Assembly (NCBI RefSeq): GCF_000712075.1
Contig: NZ_JONW01000001.1
Coordinates: forward strand, 62,001-126,000
Length of the DNA: 64,000 nucleotides
Source of the DNA: Caulobacter sp. UNC358MFTsu5.1
Lineage (GTDB): Bacteria > Pseudomonadota > Alphaproteobacteria > Caulobacterales > Caulobacteraceae
Reading direction: 5' to 3'
Part shown: positions 38,882 through 46,425 of the stretch, one piece after another
Position numbering within the stretch: the first letter of the stretch is position 1
Layout of the letters: every line of letters begins with the position of its first letter
Notes under the pieces: generated by a model
Database searches by the model: none
The model's input: the letters and a program-made list of their open reading frames with translations, nothing else
What the model was told of the DNA's origin: nothing
Program-made: the position numbers and the translations under genes

Positions 38882-40398
38882 GGCGTGTCTCCGTCGAGCG
38901 TGAAGTCCGAACCGTCCTCGGCGATGATCGGCTCCACGCCCGGGGCGGCGCCCAGGTCCAGGCGGTCAAAGCGGCCGGCGCGGACGGCCTGCAGCAGCAC
39001 GGGAGGGCGCGGATCGGGCGTCAGGGTCTCGATGCGCACGTTGTCCAGCCTCAGGCCGTCGACGTGGCGCGCCCACAGGCCGTGGGCCGGGGTAGGGCCG
39101 AACATGCTGGGCTCGGGATAGGCCTGGGCCATGTCGTCGGGCCGCCGCGCGGACCACTCGGCCAGGCCGCCGCCGGCATAGACCAGGCGGATGTCGGTCA
39201 GCGTCACGTCCTGGATCGGATGGCCCTCCAGGCCGGCGATCGTGGCGGCGTAGTCGGGCAGGATGTCCCAGGCCGTCAGGTTGCTGACGCTGACCCGCCG
39301 GATGGCCCCGCGCGTCGTGCCCTCGGGCCCGCGCCCCCGGTCGCCCAGCCGCAGGAACAGCGGGGCGGTGGTCACCTCGCGCAGGACGACATTGTTGATC
39401 GAGATGTCCTCGATCAGGCCGCCGTCCACGGTCTCCAGGGCCAGGCCCCGCGAGCGGGTGAAGACGCAGTCGCTGATGGTGATCTCGCGGAAGCCGCCGT
39501 TGGACTCGGTGCCCAGCTTGATCCGGCCGGTGACGCGGTCCTGGTCGGGGGCCAACTGCTGGCTGCGGCCCTGGGTCCCGTCCAGCAGGGTCCCCAGGTC
39601 GAAGCCGCTGACGTGGCACCCGGTGATCTCGACCCGCTCGGTGGCCCGGACCTCGCCCAGGGCCATGGAGCTCTTCAGCACGATGGCGTCGTCGTTGGGC
39701 GTGTTGACCCGGCAGTCGGCAATGACCACGTCGCGGCAGCAGTCGATGTCCAGGCCGTCGCGGTTGGTGTCGATCCGCAGGCTCCGGATCGTCAGGTCGT
39801 CGCAGCCGGTGGCCAGCACCGCGAAGTGGCCGCCGCGCCAGATCGTGAAGCCCTCCAGCCGGACCCGCCGGGCGTTCTTCAGGGCGATGGCCTTGTTGCC
39901 GTGGCCGGCCATGGCCTCCAGGTCCGGGACCAGGATCGCCATCTCTTCCGCCGACAGGTTGGCCATGCTGACCGGGAACTCGCCGGCCTGGCGGGTCCAG
40001 CGCGAGCCGGGACCTTCGCGGGTCATGCCCACGCCGTCGATCAGGCCGGACCCGACGACGGCCACGTCCTCGACGTCGTCCGCCCAGATCAGGCTGTTAT
40101 GCCAATGGCTGTGGCCGAAGTCCTGGTAGAGGTCGAACGGGTTGGGCTCGGCGGCGTCGTAGGCGCCGGCATGGCGGGCCGGGTCGGCGGCTTCCAGCAC
40201 ACAGCCCTCGTCCAACCGCAGGGTGACGCCGCTGAGCAGCCGGATCGAGAACGACAGCCATCGCCCGGCCGGCAGCACCACTTCGCCGCCGCCCACGGCA
40301 TGAGCCACCGCGATCGCCGCGTTGATCGCGTCGGTCGCCAGGGTCGCGCCGTCGCCGACCGCCCCGAAGTCGCGGACGTCGAACGGCGCGCGGGTCAT
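38878..40398 (-). CDS. GH28 family polygalacturonase-like enzyme without a visible signal peptide
   Basis: A 506-residue right-handed beta-helix protein of GH28, predicted to hydrolyse galacturonosyl linkages. The N-terminus (FDVRDFGAVGDGATLATDAI) is typical. Catalytic-region motifs are NRDGLDID, VNTPNDDAIVLKSS and GRIKLGTESNGGF. The usual His-containing GHG block is not obvious. The frame begins at ATG 40398, directly coupled to the esterase (ATGA overlap), and starts within the fold, so no signal peptide is present. That would put it in the cytoplasm, where it could trim imported oligosaccharides. Confidence 0.9.
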   Translation of the reverse strand: MTRAPFDVRDFGAVGDGATLATDAINAAIAVAHAVGGGEVVLPAGRWLSFSIRLLSGVTLRLDEGCVLEAADPARHAGAYDAAEPNPFDLYQDFGHSHWHNSLIWADDVEDVAVVGSGLIDGVGMTREGPGSRWTRQAGEFPVSMANLSAEEMAILVPDLEAMAGHGNKAIALKNARRVRLEGFTIWRGGHFAVLATGCDDLTIRSLRIDTNRDGLDIDCCRDVVIADCRVNTPNDDAIVLKSSMALGEVRATERVEITGCHVSGFDLGTLLDGTQGRSQQLAPDQDRVTGRIKLGTESNGGFREITISDCVFTRSRGLALETVDGGLIEDISINNVVLREVTTAPLFLRLGDRGRGPEGTTRGAIRRVSVSNLTAWDILPDYAATIAGLEGHPIQDVTLTDIRLVYAGGGLAEWSARRPDDMAQAYPEPSMFGPTPAHGLWARHVDGLRLDNVRIETLTPDPRPPVLLQAVRAGRFDRLDLGAAPGVEPIIAEDGSDFTLDGDTP

Positions 40399-41357
40399 GC
40401 GTAGAGGCCGTGCCGCTCGAGGAAGGCGCTCAGCAGGGCGGGCCAGGGCATGGCGACGCCGCCGGGGCCGTTCAGGCCGAAGCCGTGGCCGCCGGACTCG
40501 AAGACGTGCAGCTCGCTGGCGATCTTCTGGGCCCGCAGGGCCTGGAACATCATCAGGCTGTTCTCCATGGCCACCACCTTGTCGTCCGCGGCGGCGGCGA
40601 TGAAGGTCGGCGGGGCGTCGGCGGGCACGCCGTGCTCGGCCGAGACCGCCAGGCGCTGGGCGTCGGTCGGGGCCGCGCCCAGCAGCGACTTCAGCGAGCT
40701 GCCGTGGGCGTAGGGCGCGGTCATGGTGACCACCGGATAGAACAGGCCCGCCGCATTGGGTCGGGTCGACAGTCTGTCGGCGGCGTCGATGGGGGCGTAG
40801 GTCTCGCGGCCGAACTGGGTGGCCAGCCGCGCGGCGACATGGCCCCCGGCCGAGAAGCCGGTCACGGCGATCCGTTCGGGATCCAGCCCCCACTTGCCGG
40901 CGTTGGCGCGGATCAGGCGGATGGCGCGCTGGGCGTCCTGCAGCGACACGTCCGGCCCCGCCGCCCAGCCGTCGGCGGGCAGGCGGTAGTCCATGACGAA
41001 GGCGGTGACGCCCTGGTCGGCGATCCAGGCGTCGATGGGGCCGCCGTTCTTGCCGACCGCCACGCGGATATAGCCGCCGCCCGGGATCATCAGGATCGCC
41101 GCGCCGTTCGGCCTGGTCGGCCGTCGCATCATCAGCCAGGGCTTGGTGATGTTCAGATAGGCCGTGTCGTTGGGATCCCCGCCGGGCTTGCGCAGGATCA
41201 CCTGCTCGGTGACCGTGACTTTCTCGCCGCCGGGCGGCTTGCCGGGCCACAGGTCCATGACCTCGACGCCGGGCTGGGTCGATTGAGCGCGGGCCAGGCC
41301 CGGCGCGGCGACGGCCAGGGCGCCCAGGCCCAGCAGCGAGCGACGATCAGTTTCCAC
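40395..41357 (-). CDS. Exported alpha/beta-hydrolase, probable pectin/xylan acetylesterase
   Basis: A 320-residue esterase with a signal sequence that may be twin-arginine (DRRSLLGLGALAVAAPGLARA). It has the oxyanion block MIPGGGYIRVAVGKNG, the nucleophile elbow GFSAGGH, AAADDKVV for the Asp region and SGGHGFG for the His. GTG at 41357 is chosen because GGAGG lies upstream and it overlaps the CE12 stop by 11 nt. Location between CE12 and GH28 genes suggests deacetylation of pectic fragments. Confidence 0.88.
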   Translation of the reverse strand: METDRRSLLGLGALAVAAPGLARAQSTQPGVEVMDLWPGKPPGGEKVTVTEQVILRKPGGDPNDTAYLNITKPWLMMRRPTRPNGAAILMIPGGGYIRVAVGKNGGPIDAWIADQGVTAFVMDYRLPADGWAAGPDVSLQDAQRAIRLIRANAGKWGLDPERIAVTGFSAGGHVAARLATQFGRETYAPIDAADRLSTRPNAAGLFYPVVTMTAPYAHGSSLKSLLGAAPTDAQRLAVSAEHGVPADAPPTFIAAAADDKVVAMENSLMMFQALRAQKIASELHVFESGGHGFGLNGPGGVAMPWPALLSAFLERHGLYA

Positions 41358-42633
41358 GAGGGGCCTCCGTACTGTGGGCGGCGCTGGGAGCCAGGACGAA
41401 CGTGTCGGGCGAGGGCGGTTTGGCGGGGTCGAACGGCGGCAGGCCGTCCAGCAGATGCGCCGCCAAGTCGGGGATCTGGCTGCGGATCCCGCTCGCCACG
41501 CATTGGGCCAGCACATAGGCGCCGTAGTTGTTGTGATGGGTGGCGTCCTTGCCGCCGTCGCCGAACGCCTTCCAGGCCTGGTCGGGACCCAGGGCCTCGT
41601 AGAACGCCGCGCTCATCGTCAGCAGGTCGATCACCGGCACGCCGGTCTCGCGGCCGACCGCGCGCACGGCTTCGGGATAGTCGCCGTGGGTGTTCACGAT
41701 CCTGCCGGCCGCGTCGAACTTGCGGCGGTGCATCGAGGTCACCAGCACCGGCTTGGCGCCGCGCCGGCGGGCCTCGCCGATATAGGCCTTCAGATAGTCG
41801 CGATAGGTGGTGGCCGCCTCGGCGTAGGTCTGGGGCCAGTTGGCCTTCTGGTCGTTGTGGCCGAACTGGATCAGCAGCCAGTCGCCGGGCTTCACCCGGC
41901 TCAGCAGCTTGTCCAGCCGGTGCTCGAACAGGAACGACTTCAGCGTCTCGCCGGACTCGGCGTGGTTGGCCACGGCGATGTCGGGCTTGAAGAACCGGGG
42001 CAGCATCTGGCCCCAGCTGGCGCCGGGCTCGAAGCGCTGGTCGGTGACGGTGGAGTCGCCGGCCAGGAACACCACCGGCACGGTGACGGGCTCGACCCGC
42101 AGGCGGCGCACGGCCGGGGCGGGGCCGCAGAACTCTAGGGTCAGCTTGTCGTCCCAGTCGTACGAGCCTTCCTCGCGCGGGTTCAGCAGCACGCGCACGC
42201 CGCCGGGGGCGTTGGGCGGCGGGGGCTTCAGGGCGGCGGTGCGGACGTCGACCACGAACTCGACCGTGGCGGTCCTGCCGGGCCTGGCGACGATCCGCTC
42301 GGCCATCAGGCGGCGGGACTCGGCCTTGATCGTGGTGTCGGACGCGGCCTTGGCGCCCAGCTCCACGACCACCCGATAGTCGCCCTCGGGCACGGCCAGC
42401 GAGAACAGGAACGGACCCCCCGCCGGGGAGGGCTCGAAGCCGTGGCCGATCGCCGGGTCGTAGACGGCGTCGCGCGCCACGCGGACATGGCCGGGCGCGG
42501 CCGTCCTGTCGTCGCCGAAGTCGAAGGCCCAGCTCTGCATCGATGTCACCGGCTCCGCCGCCCAGCTCGCGCCCGGCGACCAAAGGGGCGGCGCGACCGC
42601 CAGGGCGGCCAGGAGCGCGCGTCTGTGCATCAT
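41347..42633 (-). CDS. Rhamnogalacturonan acetylesterase (CE12) with N-terminal beta domain, exported
   Basis: A 428-residue protein. The start at 42633 has GGGGAGG upstream and gives a signal peptide ending SWAA. Residues ~30-160 form a galactose-binding-like beta domain (WAFDFGDD, LEFCGPAPAVRRLRVEPV). The SGNH esterase follows: FLAGDSTVTDQ (nucleophile Ser), NHAESGETLKSF, IQFGHNDQKANW and DATHHNNYGAY (Asp-His). It leads a tightly coupled operon (CE12, esterase, GH28, jelly-roll protein). The operator pair at 42715-42749 lies upstream. It removes acetyl esters from rhamnogalacturonan. Confidence 0.92.
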   Translation of the reverse strand: MMHRRALLAALAVAPPLWSPGASWAAEPVTSMQSWAFDFGDDRTAAPGHVRVARDAVYDPAIGHGFEPSPAGGPFLFSLAVPEGDYRVVVELGAKAASDTTIKAESRRLMAERIVARPGRTATVEFVVDVRTAALKPPPPNAPGGVRVLLNPREEGSYDWDDKLTLEFCGPAPAVRRLRVEPVTVPVVFLAGDSTVTDQRFEPGASWGQMLPRFFKPDIAVANHAESGETLKSFLFEHRLDKLLSRVKPGDWLLIQFGHNDQKANWPQTYAEAATTYRDYLKAYIGEARRRGAKPVLVTSMHRRKFDAAGRIVNTHGDYPEAVRAVGRETGVPVIDLLTMSAAFYEALGPDQAWKAFGDGGKDATHHNNYGAYVLAQCVASGIRSQIPDLAAHLLDGLPPFDPAKPPSPDTFVLAPSAAHSTEAPRGN

Positions 42634-42714
42634 CAAGGCCGGCCTCCCCTCAGCGATCTGCGTCGCGCTGCGTTGGCTCCAGAAATATCGGCGGGGCCGC
42701 ACCAAGGCAACGAA

Positions 42715-42749
42715 TTTCACATTACGAGATTTAGTCCCGCAAAATGGAA
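42715..42749. promoter_or_regulatory. Tandem operator pair upstream of the CE12-GH28 operon
   Basis: TTTCACATTACGAGA (42715-42729) and TCCCGCAAAATGGAA (42735-42749) match TNCCATAWWATGRRA at about 12 and 13 of 15 positions, with starts exactly 20 bp apart. They sit in the 117-bp gap between the GH2 stop and the CE12 start. Confidence 0.6.
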
Positions 42750-42750
42750 C

Positions 42751-45135
42751 TCAAGGTTTGGCGACCGGCAAGGTCAGGGGCGCGCCCTTCAGCCCCGGCG
42801 CGCCGGCCTGGACCGTCACGACGCCGCCGGCGCCGGACCCGCGCACGAAAGCCGCTGCCTTGCCGCGCCAGGCCTGGCGGGTGGGCGAGGCGAACGGCGT
42901 GTGGTCGGTCGGGGCGGCGTTGTCGGCGGCGACGAAGCGTCCCGAACCGCCGACCGCGAAGGAGATGGCGGCGTCGGATGACGGCACGATCACGCCCTTG
43001 GCGTCCACCACCTGGGCGCGGACGATGGCCAGGTCGTCGAAGGTCGAGCCCACGGCCTTGTCGTCGCTGGTCAGGACGATGCGCGCCGGCGGACCGGCCG
43101 TGCGCAACACGTCGCGCGGACCGGACGCGCCGCACGAGGCCGTCACCTCGCCCGGCGCGAAGGTCACGGCCCACTGGCGGGGCGAGCCGTCGGCGGGCAG
43201 GGGCTTGGCGCCCAGGGCCTTGCCGTTCAGCGACACCTCCACCGACGGGCAGTTGCTGTAGACCTCGATGGTCTCGGGATGCGGCGACAGGTCGGCGGGC
43301 GTCCAGTCGTCGGCGATGTCGACCTTCGGCCGGGGTGTGGCGACGGCGATCATGGTCGGCAGGGCCGGGGCCGGACCCGCGCCGTCGTTCGGGGGCGGCG
43401 GGGCGGCCGGGGCGGCGTTGCGCACCACGTGGATCACCGGCGTTTCGCCCCACCAGCCCGCGCGCTGCATGCCCGAGACCTTCAGGGCCCCGGTGCGGTC
43501 GATCAGGCCGGCGGGATTGTCGATGTTGGGCCAGCCGCTGCGGTCGGACTCGCCCAGATAGTCGACCCCGGTCCACAGGAACATGCCGGCATAGGGGGCG
43601 TAGTCGCGCACCGCGATCCACGAGCCGCGCGCATGGCTGTTCTCGGTCCCGACGATCTTGCGCGCGGGCTTGGCCTCATGGGCGGCGGTCAGCTCGTTCT
43701 CGCGGTAGTTCTGGCCGACCACGTCCAGCATGTCGGCCAGGCCGTTCTGGTAGTCGCCGGTCACGTTGGGGCGGAACAGGCCCATGGTCACCGGCCGGGT
43801 CGGGTCGGTGTCGTGCATCACCGCCAGCAGGCTCTTCAGCGCCGCCTTGGCCTGGACCGGATAGGCGGTGTCGTGGATCTCGTTGCCCGCGCTCCAGATC
43901 ACCACGCTGGGGTGGTTGCGGTCGCGGCGCAGCATGTCGCGGGCGTCGCGCTTGGACCAGTCGCTGAAGAACAGGTGGTAGTCGCCCGGCGTCTTGGCGA
44001 CGTTCCACTGGTCGAACAGCTCGTCCATGACCACCAAGCCCATCTGATCGGCCAGGTCCAGGACCTGGGGCGAGGGCGGGTTGTGGGCGGTGCGCAGGGC
44101 GTTGACGCCCAGGGCCTTCAACGCCGTGAACCGCTGGCGCCAGACGGCCAGGGGCACGGCTCCGCCCAGGGCCCCGCCGTCGGCGTGCACGGCCACGCCT
44201 TTCAGCTTGATGTTCCGACCGTTCAGCCAGAAGCCGGTGTCGGCCTTGAACTCGGCGGTGCGGACGCCGAACGGGACCGTCTCGCTGTCGCCGACCTGGC
44301 CGTCGGCGCCGATCACCCGGACCGTGGCGCGGTAGAGGTTCGGGCTGTCCAGGTCCCACAGGCGGGGCGAGGGCAGGTCGATCTCGGCGGCCAGGGTCTC
44401 GGTGCGGGCGACGCCGACCGCCACCGGCGCGACGGCGCGCTTGGCCACGACCTTGCCGTCCGGATCGGTGACGACGATCTCCAGCCCCGCCTTGGCGTCG
44501 GCCGCCCCGCCGTTGGTGACGTCGACCACGACCTTGGCGACCGCCTTGTCCGTGGAAATCGTCGGCGTGCTGACGAAGACGCCGCCTTGTTCGATGTGCG
44601 CCTCGCCGGTCTCGATCAGCCGGACCTTTCCGAGGATCCCCGAGCCGGCGTACCAGCGCGAGGACGGCGCGAACGAGGTGTCGGCCCGCACGGCCAGCAC
44701 GTTGGGGCCGTCGGCGCGCAGGACGTCTGTGACGTCGTAGCGCAGGCCCACATAGCCGCTGGGGCGATGGCCCAGGTGGTGGCCGTTGATCCAGACGCCG
44801 CTGCGCTCCATCACCTGGTCCAGCTCGACGAACACCCGACGGCCGGGCGCGGGCTTGACGTCCAGGACCTTGCGGTACCAGGCCACGCCCGTGGGCAGGA
44901 AGCCGCCGGCCCCACCCGCCCGGGCGTTCACGTCGAACGGCCCGGCGATGGCCCAGTCGTGCGGGACGCTGACCGCGGCCCACTTGGAGTCGTCCAGGCC
45001 GGTCGTTTCCGCGCCTTCCGGGTCGCCCTGCACGAAGCGCCAGCCGTCGGCGAGGGGCGTGGTGACGCGGTCGGCGGCCTGGACAGCGGTCGCCAGGGTC
45101 AGGGCCGTGGCGGCGAGGAGGAGGGTCTTGAGCAA
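42751..45135 (-). CDS. GH2-family beta-galactosidase-like enzyme, exported
   Basis: A GH2 enzyme of about 794 residues. N-terminal sandwich blocks are WRFVQGDPEGAE, VSVPHDWAIAGPF and SGVWINGHHLGHRPSGY. The barrel carries KLKGVAVHADGG, NALRTAHNPPS, the acid/base glutamate in WSAGNEIHD and the probable nucleophile in VGTENSHARGSW. A DUF4982-like domain follows (VEVSLNGKALGAK). The TTG at 45135 is preferred because AGGAG lies 6 nt upstream and a compact signal peptide (LLKTLLLAATALTLATAVQA) follows; ATG 45165 is the alternative. A family I repeat lies upstream. Probably galactose release from pectic galactan. Confidence 0.87.
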   Translation of the reverse strand: MLKTLLLAATALTLATAVQAADRVTTPLADGWRFVQGDPEGAETTGLDDSKWAAVSVPHDWAIAGPFDVNARAGGAGGFLPTGVAWYRKVLDVKPAPGRRVFVELDQVMERSGVWINGHHLGHRPSGYVGLRYDVTDVLRADGPNVLAVRADTSFAPSSRWYAGSGILGKVRLIETGEAHIEQGGVFVSTPTISTDKAVAKVVVDVTNGGAADAKAGLEIVVTDPDGKVVAKRAVAPVAVGVARTETLAAEIDLPSPRLWDLDSPNLYRATVRVIGADGQVGDSETVPFGVRTAEFKADTGFWLNGRNIKLKGVAVHADGGALGGAVPLAVWRQRFTALKALGVNALRTAHNPPSPQVLDLADQMGLVVMDELFDQWNVAKTPGDYHLFFSDWSKRDARDMLRRDRNHPSVVIWSAGNEIHDTAYPVQAKAALKSLLAVMHDTDPTRPVTMGLFRPNVTGDYQNGLADMLDVVGQNYRENELTAAHEAKPARKIVGTENSHARGSWIAVRDYAPYAGMFLWTGVDYLGESDRSGWPNIDNPAGLIDRTGALKVSGMQRAGWWGETPVIHVVRNAAPAAPPPPNDGAGPAPALPTMIAVATPRPKVDIADDWTPADLSPHPETIEVYSNCPSVEVSLNGKALGAKPLPADGSPRQWAVTFAPGEVTASCGASGPRDVLRTAGPPARIVLTSDDKAVGSTFDDLAIVRAQVVDAKGVIVPSSDAAISFAVGGSGRFVAADNAAPTDHTPFASPTRQAWRGKAAAFVRGSGAGGVVTVQAGAPGLKGAPLTLPVAKP

Positions 45136-45169
45136 GGCGGGCTCCTGGGGGCATCGTGGCTTCATTTCA

Positions 45170-45281
45170 GTTGTCATCCCGGAAGCCTCGCAGAGGCTGT
45201 CCGGGACCCAGGGGACTGGGCAGATGCGGTGCGGTTCACCTGGGTCCCGGACAAGCGCTACGCGCTTTCCGGGATGACAAC
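45170..45281. repeat. Intergenic palindromic repeat, family I copy 3 (inverted)
   Basis: A 112-bp element in opposite orientation to the copies at 8886 and 38022, bounded by GTTGTC and GACAAC, with CCCGGACAAGCGCTACGCGC near its right end. It separates the GH43 gene from the GH2 gene. Confidence 0.85.
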
Positions 45282-45304
45282 CGTTTAGGGTCCTCCATGC
45301 GTGG

Positions 45305-46363
45305 TCACGGCCCGCCGACCCGCTCCACGGGATCACCGTCCAGGTCGATCCGCTCACGGACGATCTCCAGATGGTCCCCCGCGTCGCGCATCTCGTAGAG
45401 CTTGCCGCGGGCGTTCTTGAACGGGCGGTGGACCACCATCATCAGCTGGCCGTCGAAGCGCTTGAACAGCATGCCGTGGCCGCTGTCGTAGCGGACCAGG
45501 GGCTCCAGCTGCTCCCACGGCCCGGCTAGGGTCCCGCTCTTCGACCGGGCCTGGGACTGGACGTAGCCCTTGGCGTCGTAGCTGGACCACAGCATCAGCA
45601 GGACGCCGGTCCGGGTGCGGAACAGCTCGGGCCCGTCGGTGACGAACACCGTGTCGCCGGCCGGCTGCTTCTGGCCCTTGGCCCAGGGCGCGTCGCTGGC
45701 CTTGAACAGCACCATCGACGGTCCCTTGGCGGCCAGGTCGTTGGTCAGGGGCAGGGCCTCGATCGTCCCGTCGGTGGCCTGCAGCCACTCGTGGGCGTAG
45801 ACGAACCAGGGCTTGCCGGCGGCGTCGACGTGCAGCGTGCCGTCCAGGGTCATCAGGCCCTTGGGCGCGACGGGCTCGCCGCCACGGACCAGCTTGAACG
45901 GCCCCTCCGGACGGTCGGCCACGGCCAGCACGGTGCCGCGGCGATAGGGCTTGCGCTTGTCGACCGGCGGCAGGGCGGCGGCCTCGTCGTGGAAGGTGGT
46001 GAACAGCCACCAGCGGCCGCGCCACCGGTGGACCTCGGGCGCCCAGGCGCCGTCCTTGAACCAAGAGCCGGTCGGGGCCACGAACACCGCCTCGGCCGGG
46101 CTCCAGGCCTTCAGGTCGCGGCTGGTGTACATCATCGTGCCTAGGCCGGGCGCGCCGCTGACGGCCGGGATGTTGGACGTGTAGAGCCGATAGAGCCCGG
46201 CCTCGGCGTCGGCGACGATCCAGGGGTCGTGCAGCGGCATGTCGGGCAGGGCCAGCGTCGCCGGCCTGGCCGCCTCGGCCGGGGCGGGCGCCGGCCGGGC
46301 CGAGGCGCCTGTCCCGCCGATCGTCAGCAGGGCCAGCGCCAGCATCACCGTCTTGGCCGTCAT
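45305..46363 (-). CDS. GH43-family glycosidase, exported
   Basis: A 352-residue single-domain GH43 propeller with a signal peptide (~1-22). Catalytic-region blocks are MPLHDPWIVADAEAGLYRLY (base Asp), KDGAWAPEVHRW, LMTLDGTLHVDAAGKPWFVY and VTDGPELFRT (candidate acid Glu); HGMLFKRFDGQLMMVVHRPF supplies a late histidine. It follows TonB receptor 2 by 62 bp, with an intercistronic hairpin, and is probably cotranscribed with it. Likely activities are arabinofuranosidase or exo-galactanase/arabinanase; the subfamily is not resolved by eye. Confidence 0.88.
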   Translation of the reverse strand: MTAKTVMLALALLTIGGTGASARPAPAPAEAARPATLALPDMPLHDPWIVADAEAGLYRLYTSNIPAVSGAPGLGTMMYTSRDLKAWSPAEAVFVAPTGSWFKDGAWAPEVHRWRGRWWLFTTFHDEAAALPPVDKRKPYRRGTVLAVADRPEGPFKLVRGGEPVAPKGLMTLDGTLHVDAAGKPWFVYAHEWLQATDGTIEALPLTNDLAAKGPSMVLFKASDAPWAKGQKQPAGDTVFVTDGPELFRTRTGVLLMLWSSYDAKGYVQSQARSKSGTLAGPWEQLEPLVRYDSGHGMLFKRFDGQLMMVVHRPFKNARGKLYEMRDAGDHLEIVRERIDLDGDPVERVGGP

Positions 46364-46397
46364 GGGTACTCCGAGGTCACTGGAAGCGGTCGTCGCG

Positions 46398-46420
46398 GGG
46401 CCGCCCTTTGGGGGCGGCCC
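46398..46420 (-). terminator. Intercistronic GC hairpin between TonB receptor 2 and GH43
   Basis: GGGCCGCCC pairs with GGGCGGCCC over a 5-nt loop, 5 nt past the receptor stop. There is no T-run on the transcribed side. Such hairpins often protect the upstream message and lower expression of the downstream gene. Confidence 0.5.
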
Positions 46421-46425
46421 GCCGG

